From the NCBI GenBank assembly GCA_046156035.1, contig JBJXEW010000034.1, positions 11,558 through 75,557 on the forward strand: a DNA stretch of 64,000 nucleotides, given 5' to 3'. Numbering within the stretch: position 1 is the stretch's first letter; every line of letters begins with the position of its first letter. The stretch comes from JAEUIX01 sp046156035 (lineage in GTDB: Bacteria; Planctomycetota; Phycisphaerae; Phycisphaerales; UBA1924). Positions 9,275-17,332 of the stretch are shown here, one piece after another. A program made the position numbers and the translations under genes. A model generated the notes under the pieces. That model saw only the letters and a program-made list of their open reading frames with translations. It was not told where the DNA came from and made no database searches.

Positions 9275-10039
9275 ATGAAAGACCGCATCCCCTCGCTCAA
9301 GGCCTCCAACCGCACCCGTCTCGGCACCCGCTACGCCAAGCGTGACCGTGCCGCGGGCAACCTGCCCGCCGTCATCTACGGCCACAAGGCCGATCCCGTG
9401 GCCGTCACCATCAACTCCCGCGAGGCGGTGTCGCACTTCAAGGCGGGGGAGAAGGTCTTCAAGATCGCTTTCGCCGAGTCCGGCGGCGACCAGATGGTGC
9501 TGCTGAAGGAACTGCAGTACGACTACCTCGGCGACACGATCGTGCACGCCGACTTCGCCCGCGTGGACATCAACGAGCGAGTGAAGACCAAGGTCCACAT
9601 CAATCTCACCGGCGAGGCCAAGGGCCTCAAGAGCGCAGGGGCCATCCTCATGCACCCCACCAGCGAGATCGAGATCGAGTGCCGCGTGGCCGACCTGCCC
9701 GAGTCGATCAACGTCGATATCTCCGAACTGGAACTCGACCAGTCGATCACGGCCGACAAGGTGAAGTTGCCCGTGGCCGACATGAAACTCATCACCGATG
9801 CGCACGCCATCGTCGCGCAGATCGTTGAGCAGAAGGAAGAGGTCGTGGCCGAGGCCGCCGTTGTCGGCACCGAGGCGACCACGCCCGAGGTCATCGGCGA
9901 GAAGGAGCGGCTGGAGAAGGCGGCCGCCGCCGAGGGTGGCGACAAGAAGGGTGGAGCCGCGGCCAAGCCGGGCGCAGCGCCCGCCAAGGCCGGCGCGGCA
10001 CCCGCCAAGGACGCCAAGGCCCCCGCCGCGAAGAAGTAA
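9275..10039 (+). CDS. rplY: 50S ribosomal protein L25 (general stress protein CTC form)
   Basis: A 254-residue protein that binds 5S rRNA in the large subunit. The N-terminal half has the L25 signature (GTRYAKRDRAAGNLPAVIYG) and the second half the CTC-type beta domain (HADFARVDINERVKTKVHI). After about residue 205 an Ala/Lys/Gly-rich tail of roughly 50 residues follows, which is disordered-looking and longer than in most relatives. AGAAGGA at 9261-9267 is a good ribosome site. It sits between prs and pth as in many bacteria. Confidence 0.95.
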   Translation: MKDRIPSLKASNRTRLGTRYAKRDRAAGNLPAVIYGHKADPVAVTINSREAVSHFKAGEKVFKIAFAESGGDQMVLLKELQYDYLGDTIVHADFARVDINERVKTKVHINLTGEAKGLKSAGAILMHPTSEIEIECRVADLPESINVDISELELDQSITADKVKLPVADMKLITDAHAIVAQIVEQKEEVVAEAAVVGTEATTPEVIGEKERLEKAAAAEGGDKKGGAAAKPGAAPAKAGAAPAKDAKAPAAKK

Positions 10040-10142
10040 GTTCGTTTCTCGGTCCCGCCACGGGCACGAGGCTCCCGTGGCGGGCAAGGCAACCCGGTTG
10101 TTCCGCCCCACGCCCACGCGCATCAGTTTCGGCAGTTGCTCC

Positions 10143-10245
10143 CTCTACCCCGCTGGCTCCGTTCGTTCCTTGGTTTCCTTTGTGCCCTTTGTGCCTTTGT
10201 GGTTTGTTCTCTCCGTGTCCTCCGTGCCTCCGTGGTGAATCCCGT
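10143..10245 (+). repeat. Dispersed 'TTTGTGCC / CCGTGCCTCCGTGG' repeat
   Basis: The 219-base gap between rplY and pth holds CCTTTGTGCCCTTTGTGCC followed by GTCCTCCGTGCCTCCGTGG. This tandem-like, pyrimidine-rich motif belongs to a repeat type seen between genes in many unrelated bacteria; on the other strand it reads as spurious THKGTKGTK / GGTEDTE peptides. It is non-coding. Confidence 0.7.
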
Positions 10246-10258
10246 CTTCCGAGGAACC

Positions 10259-10915
10259 ATGAAGTTGATCGTCGGCCTCGGCAATCCCGGTCTCGAATAC
10301 GAGCGCACGCGCCACAACGCCGGCTTCATGGCCGTGGATCGCGCCGTTCGTCTTCATGCTCCGGGCGCTGTGGTTCGGTCGAAGTTCAACGCGGGGATGG
10401 TTGAGGCAACCGTTGCCGGCGAAAAGTGCCTCTTCATCAAGCCCCTCACCTACATGAACCGTTGCGGCACGCCCATCGCCGAAACGCTCAACTTCTACAA
10501 GGTCTCACCTCAGGCCGACCTGCTGGTGCTGGTGGACGAGTGGCAACTGCCGCTTGGCACCATCCGCCTGCGAGATTCCGGCGGCGACGGCGGCCACAAC
10601 GGCCTCACCGATGTCGAGCGGGCCTTGGGCACTCAAGGCTACCCGCGCCTTCGCATCGGCATTGATGCTCCGCCGCCGGGCTACGACAACCCGGCCGATT
10701 GGGTGCTGGGCCGGTTCACGGATGAGCAGGCACGAGACCTTGAGCCCGCGCTTGTGAAGGCGGCCGAGGCCATCGAGTGTTTCGTCTCCAAGGGCATCGC
10801 CGTCGCCATGAATCGCTTCAACGGCAAGGCTGCCGAAGCGAGACCACACAACCCTTTGCCCCCGTCTCCCGTGAACCCACCTCGCTCCGGGCCCTCACGG
10901 GGCCCGGCCGCCTGA
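10259..10915 (+). CDS. pth: Peptidyl-tRNA hydrolase
   Basis: A 218-residue cytoplasmic esterase that releases peptides from prematurely dropped peptidyl-tRNA. The N-terminal VGLGNPGLEYERTRHNAGF contains the catalytic His; later FIKPLTYMNRCG carries the conserved Asn, and the SGGDGGHNGL segment is the tRNA-binding loop. GAGGA at 10251-10255 supports the ATG at 10259. The last ~25 residues are a Pro-rich tail beyond the usual end. It is the fourth gene of the glmU-prs-rplY-pth series. Confidence 0.97.
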   Translation: MKLIVGLGNPGLEYERTRHNAGFMAVDRAVRLHAPGAVVRSKFNAGMVEATVAGEKCLFIKPLTYMNRCGTPIAETLNFYKVSPQADLLVLVDEWQLPLGTIRLRDSGGDGGHNGLTDVERALGTQGYPRLRIGIDAPPPGYDNPADWVLGRFTDEQARDLEPALVKAAEAIECFVSKGIAVAMNRFNGKAAEARPHNPLPPSPVNPPRSGPSRGPAA

Positions 10916-11009
10916 TGACCCGCCTCGACGCCGCAGCATCCTCTTCGCGTTTCTGAACTTTGAAGTCTGAACTTTTCACACCGATCTCTTTCTGACAAGG
11001 ACCTGAAAC

Positions 11010-11462
11010 ATGCGATCCATCCCCACCGAGCACTACGAAGCCATGTTCCTCCTCGGCCAGGCCGCCGCGATTGACCTCGCCGGCTCCGTCGGCCACATCA
11101 AGGAGAACCTCACCAAGAACGGCGCGACCATCGTCGCACTCAAGAAGTGGGCGGACCGGCCCCTGGCCTTCCCGATCAAGAAGCAGAAGCGCGGCATGTA
11201 CATCCTCTGCTACTTCGCCGCGCCCACCGACAAACTCGGCCTCATCGAGCGGGCCTTCAACCTCTCCGAGATCGTCCTCCGCCACCTGGTGGTGAAGGCC
11301 GACCACCTCAACGTGGAGGAGATGCAGAACGCCGACGGCCAGGTGGACCTCACCATCGAGGCCAACCTCAAGAGCGCGGCGGCCCCGGCGCCGACCACAG
11401 GCACCACGCCTGCCGCGACCCCTGCCGTCGCGGCCCCGGCACCGGCCGAAACCGCCGCTTGA
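11010..11462 (+). CDS. rpsF: 30S ribosomal protein S6
   Basis: A 150-residue S6. Residues 8-100 form the ferredoxin-like S6 fold with HYEAMFLLGQAA, KKWADRPLAFPIKKQKRGMY and FNLSEIVLRHLVVKAD. The remaining ~35 residues are an Ala/Pro/Thr-rich tail. It is followed by ssb 85 bases later; the usual rpsR (S18) between or after them is absent here and rplI lies 10 kb away, so the rpsF-ssb-rpsR-rplI operon is broken up. Confidence 0.95.
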   Translation: MRSIPTEHYEAMFLLGQAAAIDLAGSVGHIKENLTKNGATIVALKKWADRPLAFPIKKQKRGMYILCYFAAPTDKLGLIERAFNLSEIVLRHLVVKADHLNVEEMQNADGQVDLTIEANLKSAAAPAPTTGTTPAATPAVAAPAPAETAA

Positions 11463-11547
11463 CAGGTGGTTCGAGGTCCGTTAGGATGCTGGCAGATCGG
11501 GCCCGCTTGGGTCCGCGCACGCAACAGAATCTTTTCGGAGGCTCACA

Positions 11548-12084
11548 ATGGCAAGCGGCTACAACAAAGTGATGCTGATGGGCAACCTCACGCGCGATGT
11601 GGAGATGCGCTTCACGCCGAGCAACACGCCGGTGGGCACGTTCGGCCTGGCGGTGAACCGCACCTGGCGCACGCCCGAGGGCGAGAAGAAGGAAGAGGTC
11701 TCCTTCATCGATTGCGAGGTCTGGGGCAAGCAGGCCGAGATCATGAAGCAGTACCTGGGCAAGGGCCGCAGCGTCTTCATCGAGGGCCGCCTCAAGCAGG
11801 ACACCTGGAAGGACAAGACCGACGGCTCCAACCGCTCCAAGGTGAAGGTCGTGGTGGAGGAGTTCCGCTTCACGGATTCCAAGCCCGGCGGCGCGGGTGC
11901 GCCGGGCGGCGGTGGCGGCGCGGCCAACAGCGCCGGCAACGGCGGTGGGGGGGGTGGGGGAGGCGGGCCGGAAGACTTCGACCAATCCACACCCTCGCCT
12001 CAGGTACGCACCAACCGGGCCGGCGCGGGCGCTGGCAGCGCACCGGCACCCCAGCCAATGGGCGAAGACGACATCCCGTTCTGA
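11548..12084 (+). CDS. ssb: Single-stranded DNA-binding protein
   Basis: A 178-residue SSB. The OB-fold spans residues 1-112 (NKVMLMGNLTRDVEMRFTPS near the start, then FGLAVNRTWRT and FIDCEVWGKQAE). A Gly-rich disordered linker follows and the protein ends in MGEDDIPF, the acidic tip that recruits repair and replication proteins, so the tail is intact. TCGGAGG at 11535-11541 gives a good ribosome site. It is cotranscribed with rpsF. Confidence 0.97.
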   Translation: MASGYNKVMLMGNLTRDVEMRFTPSNTPVGTFGLAVNRTWRTPEGEKKEEVSFIDCEVWGKQAEIMKQYLGKGRSVFIEGRLKQDTWKDKTDGSNRSKVKVVVEEFRFTDSKPGGAGAPGGGGGAANSAGNGGGGGGGGGPEDFDQSTPSPQVRTNRAGAGAGSAPAPQPMGEDDIPF

Positions 12085-12099
12085 TGGATGGTGCCGTGC

Positions 12100-12160
12100 A
12101 AAGGGGCCTTGCCACGCCCTCCCAGAGGGAGGGGGCGGGGGGTGGGCGGGCTTTGCCCCA
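12100..12160 (+). repeat. G-rich intergenic stretch with small inverted repeat
   Basis: CCCTCCCAGAGGGAGGG is a short perfect inverted repeat running into GGGCGGGGGGTGGGCGGG. It fills the gap after ssb and resembles the other G-rich dispersed elements of this window. It could also act as a poor terminator. Confidence 0.4.
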
Positions 12161-12219
12161 ACGCAGCCTGCGCCTCCCGGGTTCCACATGCGCTACTTCC
12201 AGCGGACCGCCTACCTGCA

Positions 12220-12525
12220 ATGAACCCCGTGCTGCCCATTGCTTTGGCGTGGTACGCCCTCGCGTCGCTCGCCACGTTCGGCCTGTATGTCGCCGACAAA
12301 CGCCGCGCGGCGAGCGGCTCGTGGCGAATCTCCGAACGCACGCTCCACCTCGCGGCGCTCCTGGGCGGCTGGCCCGGCGCGCTGGCGGCGATAAAACTCG
12401 TGCGCCACAAGAACCGCAAGGCGGGGTTTCTCGTGATCACGGTGGCGATCGTTTTGCTGCACGCCGCGGCTTGGGGTGCGTGGGTGTGGTGGAGGACGGG
12501 TGGGGCATCACGAATGTTGGATTGA
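12220..12525 (+). CDS. DUF1294 membrane protein
   Basis: A 101-residue protein with three hydrophobic segments. The central motif YVADKRRAASGSWRISE, followed by LHLAALLGGWPGA and RHKNRK, is the hallmark of DUF1294 proteins. The family is widespread and sometimes fused to cold-shock domains; its biochemical role is unknown. It follows ssb by 135 bases on the same strand. Confidence 0.88.
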   Translation: MNPVLPIALAWYALASLATFGLYVADKRRAASGSWRISERTLHLAALLGGWPGALAAIKLVRHKNRKAGFLVITVAIVLLHAAAWGAWVWWRTGGASRMLD

Positions 12526-12667
12526 CAGGGTCGAGGCGAGACCGCGGGCGAGTGGGTGCATGGCGGTGGCTGGCACCGGCCGAGCCTCGCAGGATGCCCC
12601 GATGGTCGCGGCGGGCTGCGAATTGGCACGTGCTGCGGCACGATTCAGACCGACCGGTGCCGCGCGC

Positions 12668-12901
12668 TCAGGCGATCCGTGGCAGTCGTCCGGCCTTCCG
12701 AAACGTCAAGAGTCGGCGAAAGAGTTCGGCCTTGGAGCGACTGTCGCCCATTGCTTTCAACTGATCGCACAGGGCATCAAACTCTGCCGTGTACGCGAGG
12801 TCGTCGACACTCCGCCCGACTCGTTCGTATTCCTCCAGCAGCCGCTTGTCCTGGGCCGACAGTTCCTCTGCCTTAAAAATATCTGCGGGATTGCCGGTCA
12901 T
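12668..12901 (-). CDS. Small unknown protein paired with the FRG-domain gene
   Basis: A 77-residue, charged, probably helical protein that I do not recognise. It begins two bases after the stop of the FRG gene, so the two are almost certainly translated from one message. It has no signal peptide or membrane segment. Features include EELSAQDKRLLEEY and a basic C-terminus RKAGRLPRIA. Its size, position and charge would fit an antitoxin or regulator of the FRG protein, which is a guess. Confidence 0.65.
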   Translation of the reverse strand: MTGNPADIFKAEELSAQDKRLLEEYERVGRSVDDLAYTAEFDALCDQLKAMGDSRSKAELFRRLLTFRKAGRLPRIA

Positions 12902-12903
12902 GT

Positions 12904-13617
12904 TCAGCTACCTCTCACGAAATGGTTTGCAGCCCGGGCCGCCCCATCAAGATCACGGAACAGGCTACGCGCAGTGATTCCCATCGCTTCCAACTGGGTC
13001 ATGGCATTCACCCGATCCGCCGACGGCAGCTCGAAGCAGTAGAGGTGATCCGCCAGTGCTTGTTCCAGCGTGGGGCGCACGGTACCGACCCGCATGAATC
13101 TGGCCTGCTGCTCGATTGCCCGAAGGTTGAACTGGTAATCCGTATCGGCATCCCAGAAATCTACGTCCTGTGCAGCCACAGGCTTTGCCAACAGGCCACT
13201 GCGCTTGAGACACCAAATCGCGACTGAATCCGCAGGCTCGCGTGCCACGTCCGCGAACGCAAAGTACGCCGCCACAAAGGGGGAGGCCGTCCAATCAAGC
13301 ACGGTCGAGTCTAATCCGTGGTGGCGGGCCAGCAGCTCCCACTGCCTCGGCGTCTCCGGAATTCCTGCGGGGAACTCCAGATGCATAGCCTGCCTCTTGA
13401 ATGCATCAACAAGGGCTCTGACGTGGTTCTCCCTGGCGTCGCTATCCGGAAAGGGGACAGTGCGTCCGCGGTCAATGGTCGGCTCCAGTTTCCAGGCAGT
13501 GCTGGCGTGTCCACGAAACCAGAACGCCAGCCGTTCTTCTCGAGGGAGTTGGAACAGCCGGGGCAAGTGCTCTTTATGGAAATCCGCCCAAGATGTCTTC
13601 GTGCGATTCGACGCCAT
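12904..13617 (-). CDS. FRG-domain protein
   Basis: A 237-residue protein with an FRG domain, named for the Phe/Arg/Gly motif seen here as FWFRGHAS near residue 37 and followed by WKLEPTIDR. Further conserved features are LLARHHGLDSTVLDWTASP and VAAYFAF, typical of the family. FRG domains occur in accessory and defence-associated contexts; their activity is not established. I take the ATG at 13617; an ATG at 13650 in frame is an alternative. The gene lies in a small patch whose base composition looks lower in GC than its neighbours, and is followed directly by a 77-residue gene. Confidence 0.8.
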   Translation of the reverse strand: MASNRTKTSWADFHKEHLPRLFQLPREERLAFWFRGHASTAWKLEPTIDRGRTVPFPDSDARENHVRALVDAFKRQAMHLEFPAGIPETPRQWELLARHHGLDSTVLDWTASPFVAAYFAFADVAREPADSVAIWCLKRSGLLAKPVAAQDVDFWDADTDYQFNLRAIEQQARFMRVGTVRPTLEQALADHLYCFELPSADRVNAMTQLEAMGITARSLFRDLDGAARAANHFVRGS

Positions 13618-13715
13618 TTCTTCACGCTGCCCAGGCAGTGTATCGCACATTGCAGGCGCACGCATATCCACGCGCGTATGTGAGCATGTTGTAGAGCAAG
13701 GCCGGGTCTCGCCGC

Positions 13716-14021
13716 TCACGCCGCATACAGCACCCTGCGTGTGCTGATGATCTCGTGCCGTCGGAAGGGGTTGGTCACCCGCCGGCGTTCCACAAGGTCG
13801 ATTTCGCGGTTCCCAAACAGGGTTGCTAGTTCCTCCCGCATGGCGATCCAGGCTTCGAGAGAGGGTGTGCACGCGGGGGCAAATGCCACAAGCACATCCA
13901 CATCGCTGTCGGGACGGAAGTCATCGCGCAGCACCGACCCGAAGAGTGAAAACTCCTGCACACGATGTTTGCGGCAGAAAGCCTCAATGGCCTCGTTCGG
14001 GATTGTCAGCGTCGTGCTCAT
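13716..14021 (-). CDS. MNT-type minimal nucleotidyltransferase
   Basis: A 101-residue protein with the minimal nucleotidyltransferase signature LFGSVLRDDFRPDSDVDVLV around residues 26-45 and a third acidic site in REIDLVE. Such proteins usually pair with a HEPN RNase toxin, which MNT silences by adding AMP; here no HEPN gene is adjacent. It starts 11 bases after the stop of the acyl-CoA mutase gene, so it may be read through from it, and the FRG gene follows 98 bases downstream. Confidence 0.85.
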   Translation of the reverse strand: MSTTLTIPNEAIEAFCRKHRVQEFSLFGSVLRDDFRPDSDVDVLVAFAPACTPSLEAWIAMREELATLFGNREIDLVERRRVTNPFRRHEIISTRRVLYAA

Positions 14022-14032
14022 GCCCTCGCGCC

Positions 14033-15967
14033 TCACCACTCCGGCCCCCCGGTATACCGCCCGTACACATCCGCCATCGCCTGCACCATCTCGCCCAGCG
14101 TGCAGTTCGCCAGTGCTCCCTCGATCAGCGCCGGCATCACGTTGGTGGCATGAAGGGGCTGGGCACTGGGCACTGGGCACTGGGCCGAGCCGGAACCGGA
14201 GGCCGGGGCAACGCCCGCCCACGGCAACTCGCCCGGAAACAAACTCGTCCACTTCTGCCCGCGGCACGATGCGCGGATGTTGTCCAGCGCCTTTGCCACG
14301 CGCCCGTTCCCCTCGCGCCCGCTCACACCGCCGTCGCGCCCCTTCTTGAACTTCGCCAGCCGCTCGCACTGCTCCACCTCCACCGTGTGGGGGATCTGCA
14401 GGATGTCGATGGGCCGCTTCTCGTTCTCTTCCCGGTACGCGTTGAGGCCCACGGTGATGCGGTCGCCCGCTTCCATCTCTTCGCTGAAGCGGTAACTCGC
14501 TTCGGCGATCTGCCGGCGGAAGTAGCCACGATTGATGCCCGCGACCGCCCCGCGTCCGTAGCCCTCGCGCTTCGCATAAGCCGGGTGCTTGGTCAGGTCA
14601 GCGTCAGCGCCACGATTCGCTCCGCTCATCGTGGGCGTGTGCGATGCCGCTGATTTGGCCATTTGGCCATTTGCCATTTGGCCATTTGCTCCGCCGCCCA
14701 TCCTGTCCACATCCGCGATGTAGTCCAGAGCCTCGCGCTCCATCACATCCGTCAGGTGCTCGATGAACCAACTGCCCCCGAGCGGGTCAGCCACGCGCGT
14801 TGTGCCCGTCTCGTGGGCCAGAATCTGCTGTGTTCGCAGGGCCACCGTCACCGCCTGCTCGGTGGGCAGGCCCAGCGTTTCGTCCATGCTATCTGTGTGC
14901 AGACTCTGGCACCCGCCCAGCACCGCGGCCATGGCCTGATACGCCACGCGCACGATGTTGTTCAGCGGCTGCTGCTCTGTCAGGCTGCACCCGGCCGTCT
15001 GCACGTGCGTCTTCATGAACATGCTGCGCTCGCTGGTGGCGCCGTAGCGGCCCTTCATGGCCCGGGCCCAGATGCGCCGTGCCGCGCGGAGTTTGCAGAT
15101 CTCCTCGAAGAACTCGTTGTGGCTGTTGAAAAAGAAGGAGAGGCGCGGGGCAAAGTCGTCTAGTGCCATGCCGCGTTCGAGGCAGGCCTCCACATATTCC
15201 AGCCCGTCGCGGAGCGTGAAGGCCAGTTCCTGGGTGGCGGTGCTCCCCGCCTCGCGGATGTGGTAGCCGGAGATGGAGACGCTGTTCCACTTGGGCAGGT
15301 AGCGGCTCTGGAACTCGATCGTGTCCACCACCAGTTTCACGCTCGCCTCGGGCGGGTAGATGAACTCATTCTGGGCGTGAAACTCCTTGAGGATGTCGTT
15401 CTGGAGCGTGCCGCCCAGGTCGCTCCACGAGATGCCGCGCTGCGGTGCGTGGCCCAGGTAGAGCGCCCACACGACCGCTGCGGGGCCGTTGATGGTCTGG
15501 CTCACCGTCACTTTGCCGACGGGAATATCCGCGTACAGCCGGTGCATGTCCTCGATGGTGCAGATCGCCACGCCGCACTTGCCCACTTCGCCCGCCGAGA
15601 GCGCATCGTCCGAATCGCGTCCCATGAGCGTGGGCAGGTCAAACGCCGTTGAGAGCCCGGTGTTCGCGGCCGTGCTGCCTTTGGCCTGCTCCAGCAGATA
15701 CTTGAAGCGTTTATTCGTGTCGTCGGCGCTGCCGAAGCCCGCGAACTGCCGCATCGTCCACAGGCGTGTGCGGTAGCCGGAAGGGAAGAGCCCCCGGGTG
15801 AACGGGAACTTACCCGGCACCGCGATGTCGCGGTCGAGGTGCTTGAGGGATTCGGCCACGCCGGGGCCGTAGACCGGGTCGAGCACGATGCCCGAGATCG
15901 TGACGGCCTGTGGGTCGAGCCCCTTGGTAGGGCTTGGCGAAACGGGGGGCCGATTCATCGTCGACAT
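14033..15967 (-). CDS. Acyl-CoA mutase large subunit (methylmalonyl-/isobutyryl-CoA mutase family)
   Basis: A 644-residue catalytic subunit of a B12-dependent mutase; the TIM barrel shows RLWTMRQFAGFG, GLSTAFDLPTLMG, SVSISGYHIREAGSTATQEL and QSLHTDSMDE. The C-terminal B12-binding domain (DxHxxG) is absent, so a separate small subunit must exist elsewhere. GGGAG before the ATG at 15967 supports this start. Two stretches are foreign to the family: near residues 427-470 an insert containing NGQMANGQMAK replaces the usual short loop after PLGGSWF...GG, and near residues 590-605 the sequence SAQCPVPSAQ is encoded by a GGGCACTG repeat. Both arise from dispersed DNA repeats and keep the frame. The substrate, methylmalonyl-CoA, isobutyryl-CoA or another, cannot be fixed from the sequence. 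Confidence 0.9.
   Translation of the reverse strand: MSTMNRPPVSPSPTKGLDPQAVTISGIVLDPVYGPGVAESLKHLDRDIAVPGKFPFTRGLFPSGYRTRLWTMRQFAGFGSADDTNKRFKYLLEQAKGSTAANTGLSTAFDLPTLMGRDSDDALSAGEVGKCGVAICTIEDMHRLYADIPVGKVTVSQTINGPAAVVWALYLGHAPQRGISWSDLGGTLQNDILKEFHAQNEFIYPPEASVKLVVDTIEFQSRYLPKWNSVSISGYHIREAGSTATQELAFTLRDGLEYVEACLERGMALDDFAPRLSFFFNSHNEFFEEICKLRAARRIWARAMKGRYGATSERSMFMKTHVQTAGCSLTEQQPLNNIVRVAYQAMAAVLGGCQSLHTDSMDETLGLPTEQAVTVALRTQQILAHETGTTRVADPLGGSWFIEHLTDVMEREALDYIADVDRMGGGANGQMANGQMAKSAASHTPTMSGANRGADADLTKHPAYAKREGYGRGAVAGINRGYFRRQIAEASYRFSEEMEAGDRITVGLNAYREENEKRPIDILQIPHTVEVEQCERLAKFKKGRDGGVSGREGNGRVAKALDNIRASCRGQKWTSLFPGELPWAGVAPASGSGSAQCPVPSAQPLHATNVMPALIEGALANCTLGEMVQAMADVYGRYTGGPEW
14156..14184 (-). 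repeat. GGGCACTG repeat inside the mutase gene
   Basis: GGGCTGGGCACTGGGCACTG plus one more unit; read on the minus strand it encodes AQCPVPSAQ. Same unit as at 9156-9188 and 60713-60742. Confidence 0.8.
14653..14688 (-). repeat. AAATGGCC repeat inside the mutase gene
   Basis: Four ATTTGGCC/ATTTGCC units in tandem, encoding NGQMANGQMAK on the minus strand. The same unit is found between icd and nadB at 59281-59310. Confidence 0.8.
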
Positions 15968-16410
15968 GCGGTACTCCCAGGGTTCCGGTGCACTCGGCCG
16001 CGGCGGCCTTCCCGGGGATGATAGATGCGGCACGGACCGCGCTTCATGCTGCGGGAACCTGTGCGGGGTGCTGGCGTGGGGCCGGGCGGACCGTGGAGCG
16101 GTTGGATCGTGCAAGTGCTGCCGGCCTTCGGGAGATGCCAGCAGGCAGCCGGCGGCACAGTGGCTGGCAAATACAAACACAATGCGAACACAATGGCCAA
16201 GGCCTCCGGCCGTTGCTAGGGGAAACCTCCCTGAGGCGTGGTGATGACGTGCACATCTTGCGAAAAGAGGCGAAAAAACACTGCAGTGGGTTGCACATCG
16301 CCCGGGTTTGGTCCATAATCCGGTGTTCGCGTTGTCCGTGCCTCTGGAGAGGGGCACGAAGGGCGCGGACGGTACGTTTGTGTGGACGGATAGAGTGGAG
16401 GAAGGGAAAA
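15968..16410. other. Divergent intergenic region (443 bases)
   Basis: It separates the minus-strand mutase from a plus-strand PEP-CTERM gene. The right part holds a promoter candidate (listed separately). No credible gene was seen in the rest. Confidence 0.5.
16291..16319 (+). promoter_or_regulatory. Candidate sigma-70 promoter of the 16411 gene
   Basis: TTGCAC (16291-16296), a 17-base spacer and CATAAT (16314-16319), giving a leader of about 85 bases. Spacing is ideal. Confidence 0.5.
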
Positions 16411-17160
16411 ATGCGTTTCAACGCTTTCGCGCTCGCTTCAATTGCTGGTTTGGCCGTAGGGACATCTGCTCCTGCGACGCTCGCTGGCGGGCCTTTCATC
16501 AAGACCATCGATGAGTTTGTCGACCCGGCGTTCTCGCTGACGGTTGATGCCACGATGTTCCCCCTGAACACGACGAAGGCTGCGTTCACGGTCACCCCGA
16601 CGGTGATCGGTGGTCAGCGCGACGCCTTCCTCATCTATGTCGGCTTCCCGCCGCCGGATGTGGATGAGACCGATCGCGCCCGCCTGCGGTTGTTGACGGC
16701 GTCTGGTGCCCTCTCGGTCAGCAGCGACTCGGGTGTGACGCCTTGGGCGCAACTCAGTTATGCCGGGCTGGGCCGCTTCAACAACATGAGCGAGAACTTG
16801 GCTGCGGGCGGGGCCAACGCCATCCGTTTCGACTTCGTCCGCAACGATTTGGCGATGGACATCCGCGTGGAAATGTACAGCCGTCAGGGCACGGCCGCCG
16901 CTGCCAAAGTCGTTCAGACCGTGGTCGCACCCGCCCAGAACAGCCAGTTCCAGATGTTCTTCCCCTACGGCACGTTCGCCTTGCAGAGCGGCGCCGCGTT
17001 CGACTTCACCGATGTGGACCGTGTCGATGTGATGTTCTTCCCGCAAACCGGCGCGGACTTCACGCTTGATGCGATCGGCACCGTTCCCAGCCCCGGTTCT
17101 GCTGTGCTCGTGGCCGCGGCGGGCATCATGGTCCTGCGCCGTCGCCGCCATGTTGCCTGA
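16411..17160 (+). CDS. Secreted protein with PEP-CTERM-like sorting tail
   Basis: A 249-residue exported protein. Residues 1-25 are a signal peptide ending TLAGG. The body is beta-rich and shows no recognised domain. The C-terminus has VPSPGSAVLVAAAGIMVL followed by four Arg, i.e. a Pro-x-Pro variant of the PEP-CTERM signal used by exosortase-type transpeptidases for surface or exopolysaccharide attachment. GTGGAGGAAGG precedes the ATG. It has its own promoter and terminator, so it is a single-gene unit. Confidence 0.8.
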   Translation: MRFNAFALASIAGLAVGTSAPATLAGGPFIKTIDEFVDPAFSLTVDATMFPLNTTKAAFTVTPTVIGGQRDAFLIYVGFPPPDVDETDRARLRLLTASGALSVSSDSGVTPWAQLSYAGLGRFNNMSENLAAGGANAIRFDFVRNDLAMDIRVEMYSRQGTAAAAKVVQTVVAPAQNSQFQMFFPYGTFALQSGAAFDFTDVDRVDVMFFPQTGADFTLDAIGTVPSPGSAVLVAAAGIMVLRRRRHVA

Positions 17161-17210
17161 TCGTGGGTGTGTGCGGGTTTGCCGGCGAGGTCGGTCGATT
17201 CAGAACAACT

Positions 17211-17260
17211 CAACCCGTGTCGGGGTCAATGAAGGACTCCGACGCGGGTTGTTTGCTTTG
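17211..17260 (+). terminator. Rho-independent terminator after the 16411 gene
   Basis: CAACCCGTGTCGGGGTC pairs with GACTCCGACGCGGGTTG (17235-17251) with few mismatches, loop AATGAAG, followed by a short T-rich stretch TTTGCTTTG. Confidence 0.7.
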
Positions 17261-17332
17261 GTCTGGAGCCGAGGGCCCGGACGCACCCGGGCATGATTGC
17301 AGCGCGTCGGCAGGGGCCGGCTGCCCGCGAAC

